Of a DNA stretch of 64,000 nucleotides, positions 31,358 to 41,179 are shown piece after piece. Position 1 is the first letter of the stretch; each line of letters opens with the position of its first letter. The stretch is from positions 992,001 to 1,056,000 of the forward strand of contig NZ_PIPR01000001.1 of assembly GCF_003987355.1 (NCBI RefSeq), given 5' to 3'. Below the pieces are notes generated by a model. The model saw only the letters and a list, made by a program, of their open reading frames with translations, was not told where the DNA came from and made no database searches. The position numbers and the translations under genes are program-made. The stretch is from Pseudidiomarina aestuarii (GTDB lineage Bacteria; Pseudomonadota; Gammaproteobacteria; Enterobacterales; Alteromonadaceae).

Positions 31358-33223
31358 ATGAGTCGGCCCAAATCTGCCCAAGTTGTATTCAATGAATTCG
31401 GTATGCCCGTGGCCACCGAATTTGACGATATCTATTTTAGCAATGATAACGGTCTTGCTGAAAGCCGTTACGTGTTTTTAGCTCAAAACGATCTACCTGC
31501 GCGCTGGCATCAGCACTCGCGGTCACGCTTTGTCGTCGCAGAGACTGGTTTTGGAACCGGGCTGAATGTACTTGCCTTGATGCAAAGCTTTCTGACCCAC
31601 GCACCGTCCCATCTGCATCTTCATATAGTCTCATTTGAGAAGTACCCTCTGCAAGTAGCAGATATGCAACGCGCCCATGCACAATTTCCTGAACTAGCTG
31701 CTTATGCGACCGAGCTACAAGAACACTATCCAGCGCCAGAGCCAGGCTGCCATCGACGACTTCTAGCAGGCGGACGGGTCACGCTCGACCTCTGGTTCGG
31801 CGACTTACTCGATACGCTGCCACAGTGGTTACCCACCGCAAAACACGTTGTTGATGCCTGGTTTCTCGATGGTTTCGCACCCGATAAGAACCCACAAATG
31901 TGGCAACCTGAACTCTATCACGCAATGGCCTCAGCCTCGGCGCCCGCGTCAACTTTCGCGACTTTTACTGCAGCAGGAGCAGTCCGGCGTGGATTACAAG
32001 CAGCTGGCTACACCGTGAGCAAAGCCGCTGGTTATGGCCGCAAACGAGAAATGTTACGTGGCGTTATTGCCGAACATACCCCTGCCGTAATACCCGACAC
32101 TGGAAACTTACGCCGCATCGCTATTGTGGGTGGTGGCATCGCCGCTGCCGCTGCTGCGCAATCTTGCCGAGCACGCGGTTGGGAGGTACACATTGTCAGC
32201 GCGGGAATTGCTGACGGCGCATCGGGAAATCCACAGGCTGCTGTCTATCCTTTACTTCATGCGCAACGCAGTCCACTCGCCGAGTATTTTGTCGCTGCAT
32301 TTGGGTACGCCCAAAACTTCTACCGCCAACATGCGGCTGACTATTGGCACTCGTGCGGTGTGTTACAGTTAAACTATACTGCTGAGCGAACTTTACGAGC
32401 CCAAAAAATAGTCCAAGAATACAGTTCGGAGCAAGTGCAACTGTGGTCGCCGCAACACGTTCAAAACCATTGGTCTGAGCTACCGGCGCAATCGGCATTG
32501 TGGTATCCCACAGGTGGCTGGCTCGAAGCCGCAAACGCGGTGAATGCATTACTGACGGACAGCAACCACACTCAGGCCACCGTTGCGCGGATTGAACCCA
32601 GCGTAACCGGTTGGCATTTGTACGACCAACAATCACAGCTCATTCTCGCAGCTGACGCCGTCATTCTTGCAGCAGGCGCAGGCTTACCCGAACTCACTGC
32701 GGATTGGCAATTACAATTTCAAAATGTTCGTGGTCAAGTCACTATGGTAAGCAGCACTGCAACGACCGCAACGTGTCCGTCGGTAATTTGTTACAAGGGC
32801 TATTTTACTCCGGCATTGCAGTCACAACATTGCGTTGGGGCAACCTACGCTCGCCAATTCAGCGCAACAGAGGCGTCTCAATCATTACCGTCGGATACTG
32901 ACCAGAACTTAGCGACGCTGAGCGATAATTTAGCACCGCAAGCTTGGCCTAAAACACTAACAGCAGTTGCCGATCGGACATCGCTGCGCAATACCAGCCG
33001 CGATCATTTGCCCGTGGTCGGTGAACTGGCAGCCAAATTAGCGGTGATTGGAGCGTTGGGCTCGCGCGGATTCACCGCCGCACCACTTGCCGCAGAAATA
33101 ATCGCTGCGCAGTGGGCGGGAGAACCTCAACCTATAAACGAGTTGTTGCGTCAGCGGTTGTTGCCGCAACGGCTTCAAGTTGATCGAGCAGTCCCTGAAT
33201 CAGCGCCTGATCCGCAGGCTTGA
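31358..33223 (+). CDS. mnmC: Bifunctional tRNA mnm5s2U34 methyltransferase/FAD-dependent oxidoreductase MnmC
   Basis: Completes 5-methylaminomethyl-2-thiouridine at the wobble position: the C-terminal FAD domain removes carboxymethyl, the N-terminal domain methylates with SAM. 621 residues. SAM site ETGFGTGLNVLAL and DAWFLDGFAPDKNP; FAD motif IAIVGGGIAAAAAAQS; late HLPVVGELAAK and GSRGFTAAPL. Its last 92 bases overlap yfcL on the other strand. Standard neighbours fabB and yfcL. Confidence 0.97.
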   Translation: MSRPKSAQVVFNEFGMPVATEFDDIYFSNDNGLAESRYVFLAQNDLPARWHQHSRSRFVVAETGFGTGLNVLALMQSFLTHAPSHLHLHIVSFEKYPLQVADMQRAHAQFPELAAYATELQEHYPAPEPGCHRRLLAGGRVTLDLWFGDLLDTLPQWLPTAKHVVDAWFLDGFAPDKNPQMWQPELYHAMASASAPASTFATFTAAGAVRRGLQAAGYTVSKAAGYGRKREMLRGVIAEHTPAVIPDTGNLRRIAIVGGGIAAAAAAQSCRARGWEVHIVSAGIADGASGNPQAAVYPLLHAQRSPLAEYFVAAFGYAQNFYRQHAADYWHSCGVLQLNYTAERTLRAQKIVQEYSSEQVQLWSPQHVQNHWSELPAQSALWYPTGGWLEAANAVNALLTDSNHTQATVARIEPSVTGWHLYDQQSQLILAADAVILAAGAGLPELTADWQLQFQNVRGQVTMVSSTATTATCPSVICYKGYFTPALQSQHCVGATYARQFSATEASQSLPSDTDQNLATLSDNLAPQAWPKTLTAVADRTSLRNTSRDHLPVVGELAAKLAVIGALGSRGFTAAPLAAEIIAAQWAGEPQPINELLRQRLLPQRLQVDRAVPESAPDPQA

Positions 33224-33440
33224 GTTCATGCTTGTTCGCTTCTACCGACGCCCGAACCGCCGGCATAATGGCAGATGCTTGCGCCTGATCGTTCAATTCT
33301 AATTGCGCCACAGCAAGATCAAAATGGCCACGCAAATAGCCACTGGCAAAGAGTTGATCTGCATCGCCTGTAACGACCGCAGCATCAAAAACCGGCTCCA
33401 ACTGTGCCACTAAGGCATGAAATTCTGCGCTTGCAACCAT
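33132..33440 (-). CDS. yfcL: YfcL family protein
   Basis: 102 residues from ATG 33440 with AGGA upstream; a longer frame enters the fldB promoter region and is discarded. Strongly like E. coli YfcL in DQLFASGYLRGHFDLAVAQLEL and LKPADQALIQGL. Function unknown. In E. coli yfcL also neighbours mnmC. Here the last 31 codons lie antisense to the 3' end of mnmC. Confidence 0.9.
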   Translation of the reverse strand: MVASAEFHALVAQLEPVFDAAVVTGDADQLFASGYLRGHFDLAVAQLELNDQAQASAIMPAVRASVEANKHELKPADQALIQGLLDQLEAVAATTADATTRL

Positions 33441-33483
33441 GATGAATAATTCCTTTGATCGGCTTCTTTTAAAGGCGCGTAGG

Positions 33484-33513
33484 TTACCAGAAAGTACTGG
33501 ATTCTGATACACT
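33484..33513 (+). promoter_or_regulatory. Candidate fldB promoter
   Basis: TTACCA (33484-33489), 18 bases, TACACT (33508-33513) preceded by TG at 33505-33506 (extended -10), about 45 bases before the fldB ATG. A very similar TGATACACT-GCGCGTA stretch precedes mnmC (31305-31321). Confidence 0.45.
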
Positions 33514-33559
33514 GCGCGTAAGCTCAAATCACCCCGATCAAGTGGAGACAAGTCAACTA

Positions 33560-34096
33560 ATGACATTGAAAATTGGTTTATTTTACGGTTCAACGACCTG
33601 TTACACCGAAATCGCTGCTGAAAAAATTCAAGCGCAGTTTCCAGCGGGCGTTATCGACCTTTTCAATATCAAAGACACTCCCTTAAGTGAATGTGAAGCA
33701 TACGACATCATCATTTTTGGCCTCTCGACTTGGGATTTCGGTGAAATCCAAGAAGACTGGGAAAGCCATTGGGATGAAATTGGGCAGCTTCATTTGAACA
33801 ATAAAATTGTTGCGTTATTCGGCATGGGTGACCAAGTCGGATATACCGACTGGTTTCAAGACGCGCTCGGCATGCTGCATGATGAGTTAGCAGCAAGTCC
33901 AACCACCCAAGGTGCCATCCGCATTGGTCTATGGCCTAATGACGGCTACGAATTCGCCGCATCAAAAGCATTGGTTCATGATCAAGAGTTTTTTGTTGGG
34001 CTGGCACTTGATGAAGATAGCCAGTATGAGCTCAGTGATGAACGCATCGCGACCTGGTGCCAACAACTGCAAACTGAGCTTTCCGAATTAATCTAG
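33560..34096 (+). CDS. fldB: Flavodoxin FldB
   Basis: 178 residues from ATG 33560 (GGAG at 33542). FMN phosphate loop GSTTCYTEIAAEKI; TWDFGEIQEDWESHW as in long-chain flavodoxins; FGMGDQVGYTDWFQDALG; GLALDEDSQYELSDERI. Low-potential electron carrier. The TTCYTE loop and the DWESHW segment match FldB more than FldA. Its 3' end overlaps the HIT gene by 9 bases. Confidence 0.92.
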   Translation: MTLKIGLFYGSTTCYTEIAAEKIQAQFPAGVIDLFNIKDTPLSECEAYDIIIFGLSTWDFGEIQEDWESHWDEIGQLHLNNKIVALFGMGDQVGYTDWFQDALGMLHDELAASPTTQGAIRIGLWPNDGYEFAASKALVHDQEFFVGLALDEDSQYELSDERIATWCQQLQTELSELI

Positions 34097-34516
34097 TTCG
34101 AGCCATCGGCGCCAGCGATGCTGTTCCTTCGCTGCGTCCACGGGAGTAAATCGCTGGGCTGGAGAATGCCCCCAAACGGGACCCGGCCAAGCAGGATCAT
34201 CCGGGGCGCGCAATACCATATGAATATGCAGCTGAGCGACCACGTTGCCGAGCGCCCCCACGTTTAACTTCTGTCCCTTACCGTGCTGGCGTAACAATGT
34301 TGCGGCCCAACGCACATCCGCGGCCAGTTGCTGTTGGTCAGCCTCGTTCAAATCGATAAACTCAATACAATCGGCCCGTTGAGGAACCAACACCAACCAA
34401 TCGTAGCGCTGATCGTCAAATCGAAGAACGCGACAAATTCCCCGCTCGCCAAGGTCAATCGTATCGTGTTCGAGTCGCGTATCCAGCGCAAATTTGTTAT
34501 AACCGACGTTTGTCAT
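34088..34516 (-). CDS. HIT-domain nucleotide hydrolase family protein
   Basis: 142 residues. HIT motif as NVVAQLHIHMVLR: two histidines of the triad (HIH) are present and the third is replaced, as is common in this subfamily with the ending DDPAWPGPVWG. Family members act on nucleotide phosphoester or phosphoramidate bonds; the substrate is unknown. Divergent from the metallopeptidase gene by 20 bases, convergent with fldB. Confidence 0.85.
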   Translation of the reverse strand: MTNVGYNKFALDTRLEHDTIDLGERGICRVLRFDDQRYDWLVLVPQRADCIEFIDLNEADQQQLAADVRWAATLLRQHGKGQKLNVGALGNVVAQLHIHMVLRAPDDPAWPGPVWGHSPAQRFTPVDAAKEQHRWRRWLELD

Positions 34517-34536
34517 GTGAACTCCGGACCTGATTT

Positions 34537-36951
34537 ATGCCCCATACTAAATTGAATTTATTGAGCACGCTAGCCGCCTCGTTTTGGTTCTTGATTGTTG
34601 CACTTAGTGTCAGCATTGTCGCGCCAACTGCGACAGCGCAAAACGAGACGACAGCATCTCAAGATGCCATCAGCACTTATACCGCAGCGATGACAGCTCA
34701 TGCTGGTTTGTTTACGTTTTACCATGATGCGAATACAGGGAAATTTTATCTCGAAGTTCCTGTTGATGCCCCTGAATTCATTTTTCAGACCAGTTTACCT
34801 TGGGGCCTCGGTTCAAACGATATTGGCCTAGACCGTGGTCAACTTGGCGCCACTCGACTAGCCAACTTCCATATTGAGGGCGATAAAGTCTTATTGGTTG
34901 AACAAAATACCAAATTTCGAGCCAGTAGCCCCAACGCGGCAGAGCGAGCCAGTATTCAAGAAGCGTTTGCCGACTCGGTCATCGCAGGATTCACGGTAGC
35001 CGCAAAGAACGACACTGCGGTACTGATTGATTACACCCCATTTTTACTCAGTGATGTGCACGGTGTAAGTGCGAGCTTAGAACGAACCAAGCAAGGTTCG
35101 TTTAAGGTCGCGACCGACCGGTCAGTGGTCTATCCAGAACGCAGCCGGAGCTTCCCAGAAAACACCGAACTGGAAGCCAAAGTAACCTTTACCGGCAAAG
35201 GCACTGGAGCCTATTTACGCAGTGTTGCACCGGACCCCGATGCAATTACATTGCATCTCCATCATTCATTTATTGCGTTACCTGATGACGGCTACCAACC
35301 CCGCGCATTCCATCCGCAAAGCGGTTTTTGGAGTCATGCGTTCGAGGATTACTCTGCGCCACTCGGCCAATCGACAACAGTTCAATACATCCCAAGGCAC
35401 CGCTTTAGTGCCGACGAGCCAATCATCTATTATCTCGACCCAGGCGTGCCAGAGCCCGTGCGTACCGCATTACTTGACGGCGGTCGGTGGTGGGCGGACG
35501 CGTTCGCTGCAGCAGGTTTCCCCAATGGCTTTCAGGTGAAGATCCTACCCGCAGATGCAGATCCCATGGATGTTCGGTATAACGTCATTCAATGGGTACA
35601 TCGCTCAACCCGCGGCTGGAGCTATGGCGCGTCCGTGATCGATCCACGCACAGGTGAAATTCTCAAAGGTCATGTGACCTTAGGTTCGCTGCGCGTACGG
35701 CAAGATATGAAAATTGCGCAAGGGTTAATAGCCCCGTACGCTGAAAGCCTTAACGAAGCGGAACAGCAACAGCGAATGGCTGCCGTTGAAGCAATGGCGT
35801 TAGCACGCATTCGTCAACTTTCTGCCCACGAAATCGGCCATACCCTAGGTATTGCTCATAACTTTGCTGCCAGCGGCGATGACCGTGCGTCCGTCATGGA
35901 TTACCCTCACCCATTAGTCAGTATTGATACTGACAACAACGGTTTAACGCTGGCCGCAGCCTACAAAGAAGGAATTGGTTTGTGGGATAAGCGAGTCATC
36001 GCATACGGTTATGGCAACGAACCTCTCGACGCTGTGATCGAACAGAATCGGGCGCTGGGTTTAAGTTATATTTCAGATCGTGATGCCCGACCCGCCGGCG
36101 GTGCACACCCCGATGCTCACCTATGGGATAACGGCAGTGACGCAGTCACCGAATTAGAGCGTATTTTAGGCGTTCGACAAACGGCGTTAGAAAACTTTGG
36201 GCTGGCTAATTTAGCTCCGAACGAGCCGATCAGTCGCTTGCAGGATATCTTTGTACCTATGTACCTCTTGCACCGCTATCAAACCGAAGCGGCAGTAAAA
36301 ATGCTCGGTGGTGTGCATTATGACTACGGCATTCACGATGGCACTGCTAAGCCGCTGCGCGCCGTCAATGGCAGCCAACAGCAGCGGGCCTTACGTCAAC
36401 TATTACGTACGATCGATGCCGATACCTTAGCGGTGAATCCGACTATTCAGGCATGGTTGCAACCGCTCGCTTACGGCGAACCATCGAACCGAGAGCATTT
36501 CCAGGGCGCCACTGGACTGATTCCAGACGCTCATGCAATGGCCACAAGCAGCGCAACATTTTCGTTAGACTTATTACTGCACCCTGAACGGCTTGGCCGG
36601 TTGCAGCAGCAGCACGCGCATGACGATACGATTCCTGCTGTTGCCGATGTACTGAATGGCATTGCCGCGACAACGTTGGCACCCGCACAACAAGCACAAG
36701 CGACTGCGCTTGAGCAACAACTCGCACTGACCTCGTTGACCGCTATCGTGCATAGCTTTCAAGCGGCAACGAGCAACGCTTTATTACAAGCTCAATTACA
36801 AGCATTTTTACTAGAACAGCAGGAGGCTTGGCAAGATGCTGCGCCATCTGCGACACAGGCTTTTGTGATGAGCGCTTTCGAGAGTTGGTTTACCCGAGGA
36901 CAATGGCCGCTCGCGAAAGCACGGCCATTGCCACCCGGTTCACCTATTTAA
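34537..36951 (+). CDS. Exported zinc metallopeptidase (metzincin, DUF5117/DUF5118 type)
   Basis: 804 residues. Signal peptide ending PTATA-QN. Zinc site HEIGHTLGIAHN (HExxHxxGxxH) and a Met-turn in RASVMDYPHP identify a metzincin; the long N-terminal beta region (LEVPVDAPEFIFQTSLPWGLG, LGATRLANFHI) fits the DUF5117/5118 family of bacterial secreted proteases. Probably periplasmic or extracellular peptide degradation. Convergent with the M28 gene, with only 7 bases between the stops and no terminator visible. Confidence 0.88.
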   Translation: MPHTKLNLLSTLAASFWFLIVALSVSIVAPTATAQNETTASQDAISTYTAAMTAHAGLFTFYHDANTGKFYLEVPVDAPEFIFQTSLPWGLGSNDIGLDRGQLGATRLANFHIEGDKVLLVEQNTKFRASSPNAAERASIQEAFADSVIAGFTVAAKNDTAVLIDYTPFLLSDVHGVSASLERTKQGSFKVATDRSVVYPERSRSFPENTELEAKVTFTGKGTGAYLRSVAPDPDAITLHLHHSFIALPDDGYQPRAFHPQSGFWSHAFEDYSAPLGQSTTVQYIPRHRFSADEPIIYYLDPGVPEPVRTALLDGGRWWADAFAAAGFPNGFQVKILPADADPMDVRYNVIQWVHRSTRGWSYGASVIDPRTGEILKGHVTLGSLRVRQDMKIAQGLIAPYAESLNEAEQQQRMAAVEAMALARIRQLSAHEIGHTLGIAHNFAASGDDRASVMDYPHPLVSIDTDNNGLTLAAAYKEGIGLWDKRVIAYGYGNEPLDAVIEQNRALGLSYISDRDARPAGGAHPDAHLWDNGSDAVTELERILGVRQTALENFGLANLAPNEPISRLQDIFVPMYLLHRYQTEAAVKMLGGVHYDYGIHDGTAKPLRAVNGSQQQRALRQLLRTIDADTLAVNPTIQAWLQPLAYGEPSNREHFQGATGLIPDAHAMATSSATFSLDLLLHPERLGRLQQQHAHDDTIPAVADVLNGIAATTLAPAQQAQATALEQQLALTSLTAIVHSFQAATSNALLQAQLQAFLLEQQEAWQDAAPSATQAFVMSAFESWFTRGQWPLAKARPLPPGSPI

Positions 36952-36958
36952 ACCGCAC

Positions 36959-38644
36959 TTAATCTAAGCGGGCAAAGAACGATTCAGGGAGCCAACGCGG
37001 CCGTTCAGGCGTGTTGGCGACCTGCCGACCAATGGTGTAGTTGATATTGGTAAAGACGACGCCTGCCTCATAATTGATCGGCAAACTGGGTTGGTCACTC
37101 GGCTGATGATAATGCTCAGCAAAGAACTCACCCCAAATTTGACCACCATCTTGATCTTCATCTTTGGCTGTAAACCCAGTCATTAAAAAGACCGCAGGAA
37201 CCCCTTTTTTCACGAAGGGATAGTGATCCGAGCGGGTAAAGATTGCTTGTTCAGGCATCGGATCTTCACTCAGCTCAATACCAAACTCACCCGCTGCTTG
37301 GGCTACCGAGTTACCCAATGTGGAGTGCGTTGAACCAAAAGCAATCACATCCGCAAAATCATACAACAGCACTGGCATATCCAAATTTACGTTGGCAACA
37401 ATTTGACTCAAAGGCACGGTTGGATTGTGTGCGTAGTAGTCCGCCCCCAACAAACCACGTTCCTCAGCAGTGACCGATACAAACAAAATAGAACGCTTCG
37501 GTGCCGTCTCGGCTTCGGCAAACATCCGCGCAGTTTCGAGCATGACCGATACCCCGGAAGCATTGTCCATAGCACCATTGTTGATATGGTCATCTTGGCT
37601 CAAGTCTTTGGTGATGCCGATGTGATCAGAATGTGCTGTGTAGAGTACATACTCATCTTTCAATGTCGGATCGCTACCCGGTAAAATCGCCGCCACATTA
37701 GGACTGCTGATTTCTTCATGGCGTGATTCACGAGTGAGCGATGCAGTCACGTTCAAATCAAAACCTTGCGGCGATTCGCCAGCTTCCATCTGCGCAAAAA
37801 TATCGTTTAGTGATTGCGGTGCATTTCGGAATAATCGTGCGCCTGCTTCATGATGAACATAGGCGGACGCAGCGATATTTTTGTACGCCACATTTGGCTC
37901 ACCGTTGGGCTGCAGCCAACGCACAGTCGGCGCACGCTGATACATGATGCTGACTTCAAACGGACGCACTTCTTCACGGGCTGGCGTATGCAGGGTAATA
38001 ATGCCTACTGCGCCGCGTTCCGCGGCAAATTTCGCCTTGCTACTATTTAAGTGAGCACCCTCCTCACTCGGTAAATCTTCTGGGCGCCCAGTCAGCATCA
38101 CCACAATTTTACCGTCTACATCTAAGCCAGCGTAATCATCAATACCGAATACATCGGAGACGAGACCGTAGCCAACAAACACGAGAGGCGCGGTAATTTC
38201 ATCTCTTTCACTATAGACACTCGGACCGGTCAAAAACTGCTTTGGGTAATCCAAACTGACCACTTCAGAACCATCATCAATGGAAAATGTTGCACTATTT
38301 TCCTTCAAAAAGCTCCGGCGAAACTGAATACGTTGGTAGTAAGTCCCGTCATCACCGGCGGGTTGCAAGCCAAGTTGCTTAAACTGCGCAGCAATATATT
38401 GGGCTGCTATTTCATGGCCAGCGCTACCCGTATCGCGCCCTTCTAACGCATCACTGGCTAAAAACTCTAAATGCGCTTGTAACGACGCCGCACTAGCACT
38501 CAACGTTGAACTATCAGCCGTTTGTGACGATGTATTTGCAGGCGATTTTTGCTCCCCACAGGCAGCCAGACTGGTTGTAAGCAAAACAGCACCAAACCAA
38601 GCCACTAATCGCGTTCGATTAGAGCGATTCAATAATGGTTTCAT
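36959..38644 (-). CDS. M28 family zinc aminopeptidase lipoprotein with PA domain
   Basis: 561 residues from ATG 38644. Lipoprotein signal with lipobox LAAC-GEQ. A PA insertion (IDDYAGLDVDGKIVVML) is followed by the M28 catalytic core with zinc ligands in YTAHSDHIG, NNGAMDNASGV, TAEERGLLGAD, NLDMPVL and RSDHYPFVKKG. Likely anchored to the outer membrane, trimming peptides made by the neighbouring exported proteases. Confidence 0.92.
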   Translation of the reverse strand: MKPLLNRSNRTRLVAWFGAVLLTTSLAACGEQKSPANTSSQTADSSTLSASAASLQAHLEFLASDALEGRDTGSAGHEIAAQYIAAQFKQLGLQPAGDDGTYYQRIQFRRSFLKENSATFSIDDGSEVVSLDYPKQFLTGPSVYSERDEITAPLVFVGYGLVSDVFGIDDYAGLDVDGKIVVMLTGRPEDLPSEEGAHLNSSKAKFAAERGAVGIITLHTPAREEVRPFEVSIMYQRAPTVRWLQPNGEPNVAYKNIAASAYVHHEAGARLFRNAPQSLNDIFAQMEAGESPQGFDLNVTASLTRESRHEEISSPNVAAILPGSDPTLKDEYVLYTAHSDHIGITKDLSQDDHINNGAMDNASGVSVMLETARMFAEAETAPKRSILFVSVTAEERGLLGADYYAHNPTVPLSQIVANVNLDMPVLLYDFADVIAFGSTHSTLGNSVAQAAGEFGIELSEDPMPEQAIFTRSDHYPFVKKGVPAVFLMTGFTAKDEDQDGGQIWGEFFAEHYHQPSDQPSLPINYEAGVVFTNINYTIGRQVANTPERPRWLPESFFARLD

Positions 38645-38783
38645 ATCGATATCCGTAACGGTTAATAAAAAGTCGGGGCTCAGTCTATCCAAGCCGAAGC
38701 AAGCTGACTAGTTTTATCCCGCCCCAATTCGATACCTGAGCGAGAGAATACGACCAAAAGCTTGCTCATGACGACAAAACTAC

Positions 38784-38824
38784 TTGAGATTCAAATGGAG
38801 TCGAGATATTGTTATATTATAACA
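38784..38824 (+). promoter_or_regulatory. Zur-type operator overlapping the promoter of the TonB receptor
   Basis: TGTTATA-T-TATAACA (38810-38824) is a perfect 7-1-7 palindrome matching the core of gammaproteobacterial Zur boxes (GTTATANTATAAC). It overlaps the -10 (TATTGT, 38807-38812) of a promoter with -35 TTGAGA (38784-38789) and a 17-base spacer, the geometry for repression. The controlled gene is a ZnuD-like receptor, which supports the assignment. Confidence 0.75.
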
Positions 38825-38887
38825 TTACATAAGCATTGGTGAGTTAGGCAACTCGCTGAGTAACACTATCTATTGGAGAGGTTTGAT

Positions 38888-41086
38888 ATGTTTCGTCGAC
38901 ATCCACTCGCAATCGTTATTGCCGCCGCAGTAGCAGGAAGCTGGACACCGCTGGCAATCGCTCAACAAGAATCAGCAGAAAATACTATTCACAAAGAGAG
39001 CGACAAACCTGAAGTGATCGTTATCACCGCCAGCCCTTTGGCGCGCACTCAAATTAGTTCGGCGCAACCAGTTAGTGTCATTGCTGGGGATGAATTGCGT
39101 GAGCAACACGCCCACACTCTCGGCGAAACATTAGAAAATGAACCAGGCATTAGTTCAACACACTTCGCTGGTGTCGCTAGTAGCCCGATTATTCGTGGTT
39201 TAGATGGACCACGCGTGAAAGTCACGCAAAATGGACTCGATAGCGGCGATGTATCGCGCAGTAGCCCTGACCACGCAGTCACGACCGAGACATCGGTGGC
39301 GGAACAGATTGAGATCTTACGTGGCCCCGCAACGCTGTTATATGGCAGTGGTGCGATTGGTGGAGTCGTGAATGTCGTCGATAACCGTATTGCTCAAGAA
39401 GCCGTTGGCGGATCGCGCGGATTTTATGGTACGCGGTTTGATACCGCGAGCAGTTTGCGTGAAGCAACATTAGGTTTTACTGCCGACCACAAAGATACGG
39501 TCTGGCATTTCGATGGCTTTAAACGTCGTTCTGATGACTACGACGTTCCAGCATTTACGAATGACGAAGGTGAAACCGAAGATACAGTAGAAAACAGCTT
39601 TATTGATGCGCAAGGCGCGAACTTTGGCTTCAGTTATTTGTTTGATGGCGGCTACGCCGGTGTAGCTTATGGTCGTCTTGAGCAGGAGTACGGTATTCCC
39701 GGACATCATCATGGTCATGAAGAAGAACACGAAGATGAGCATGGCGATGAGCATGAGGGCGAGCATGCCGACGAAAACATGGAAGAAGCGGGTCCATATG
39801 CTGAACTTTGGCAAAACCGAATTCAATTTCATGCCGGCCTCTATCAACCTTGGACTGGCATCGAACAAGCAGAAGTCCGCTATGGATTCACCGATTATCA
39901 GCACCAAGAAATTGAAGATGGTTCACCAGCAAGTACCTTCCAAAACGAACAGAATGAACTGCGTGTCACCTTGACTCACGAGCCACTAGCCGGCTGGAAT
40001 GGTGCTTTTGGTTATCATTACTTTGATCAAGATTTGAACGCTTTTGGCGAGGAAGCATACACACCACCATCAACGACCACGCGACATGGCTTGTTCTGGC
40101 TCGTTGAACAACAATTCGGTGACTTGAATTGGCAAGGTGGTTTACGCTACGAACAAGTTGATGTTGACGCACCGACATTGGTAGACAATGCCTATTCGAG
40201 TCTCTCGTTCACGCCGCTTTCGGCCTCCATCGGGTTCACGTATCAAGCGACACCGCAACTCCAGTTCGCGGCGAATTTCAGTCATGCTCAGCGTGCACCA
40301 TCGGGTAGTGAGCTGTTCTCGGATGGAACGCATTTGGCTACGCAAACCTATGAATTGGGCTTAGTGTACGAGCTGCATCAAGAAGGTGAGCATGAGTATC
40401 ATGTTGAAGCCAATGATCGGGCCCCGGTTGAGGAAAAATCAAATAATATTGACCTTGGTATGCATTTTGAAACCGAACACTTACACCTCCAAGCCAACCT
40501 ATTTTATAACCAAGTTGATGATTACGTGTTTGGTGCCTTTACTGGCGTAAATAGCGAAGATCTGATGCACGAAGACGACCATGATGAGCATGGTGACGAA
40601 CATGCCGATGAGCATGATCACGGTGAGGGATTGCCGGTTATCGCTTTCACTCAGCGTGACGTCGAGTTATACGGCTATGAGTTGAGCGGTAAATACCACC
40701 TGAATGAACGTTGGGAAGTTGAGGCATTCAGCGACTACATTCGTGCTCGGACGCGCGATGGCGCAGAAAACTTACCGCGCATTCCAACACAACGATTTGG
40801 CACTGACGTCCACTATCTCGGCAACAATTGGCGTGCCAGTTTAGGTTACACCTACTACGCCCAGCAAGATCGCATTGCGATCAACGAGGAACCAACCGCA
40901 AGTTACGGGTTGGTCGATGCGAAGGTCAGTTGGTTTCCTGCGGCATTGGCTGAGCACAACATCAGCTTATATGCCAAAGCAGAGAACTTGACCGATGAAC
41001 TAGGCTTTGTCCACACCTCATTCTTGAAAGAGGATGCGCCCGTTCGTGGTCGTAACTTTAGCATTGGTATACGCGGAGAATTCTAG
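38888..41086 (+). CDS. ZnuD-like TonB-dependent outer-membrane zinc receptor
   Basis: 732 residues from ATG 38888 (GAGAGG upstream). Signal peptide ending LAIA-QQ; plug domain with TonB-box-like VIVITASPL and RGPATLLYGSGAIGGVVNVVD; C-terminal beta barrel ending in Phe (IGIRGEF). Two loops are packed with His, Asp and Glu (around residue 275, HHHGHEEEHEDEHGDEHEGE, and around 565, HEDDHDEHGDEHADEHDHGE), as in zinc receptors ZnuD. With the Zur box in front, zinc uptake is well supported. Confidence 0.88.
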   Translation: MFRRHPLAIVIAAAVAGSWTPLAIAQQESAENTIHKESDKPEVIVITASPLARTQISSAQPVSVIAGDELREQHAHTLGETLENEPGISSTHFAGVASSPIIRGLDGPRVKVTQNGLDSGDVSRSSPDHAVTTETSVAEQIEILRGPATLLYGSGAIGGVVNVVDNRIAQEAVGGSRGFYGTRFDTASSLREATLGFTADHKDTVWHFDGFKRRSDDYDVPAFTNDEGETEDTVENSFIDAQGANFGFSYLFDGGYAGVAYGRLEQEYGIPGHHHGHEEEHEDEHGDEHEGEHADENMEEAGPYAELWQNRIQFHAGLYQPWTGIEQAEVRYGFTDYQHQEIEDGSPASTFQNEQNELRVTLTHEPLAGWNGAFGYHYFDQDLNAFGEEAYTPPSTTTRHGLFWLVEQQFGDLNWQGGLRYEQVDVDAPTLVDNAYSSLSFTPLSASIGFTYQATPQLQFAANFSHAQRAPSGSELFSDGTHLATQTYELGLVYELHQEGEHEYHVEANDRAPVEEKSNNIDLGMHFETEHLHLQANLFYNQVDDYVFGAFTGVNSEDLMHEDDHDEHGDEHADEHDHGEGLPVIAFTQRDVELYGYELSGKYHLNERWEVEAFSDYIRARTRDGAENLPRIPTQRFGTDVHYLGNNWRASLGYTYYAQQDRIAINEEPTASYGLVDAKVSWFPAALAEHNISLYAKAENLTDELGFVHTSFLKEDAPVRGRNFSIGIRGEF

Positions 41087-41179
41087 CGCAGTTGCGGCAC
41101 ACTTTGTCGCAGTCGAAAGCGAAACGCAGCCTGCTTTGATACACTTGACCTTACTTTGGGAATAAAGGAATCAGCAGGC

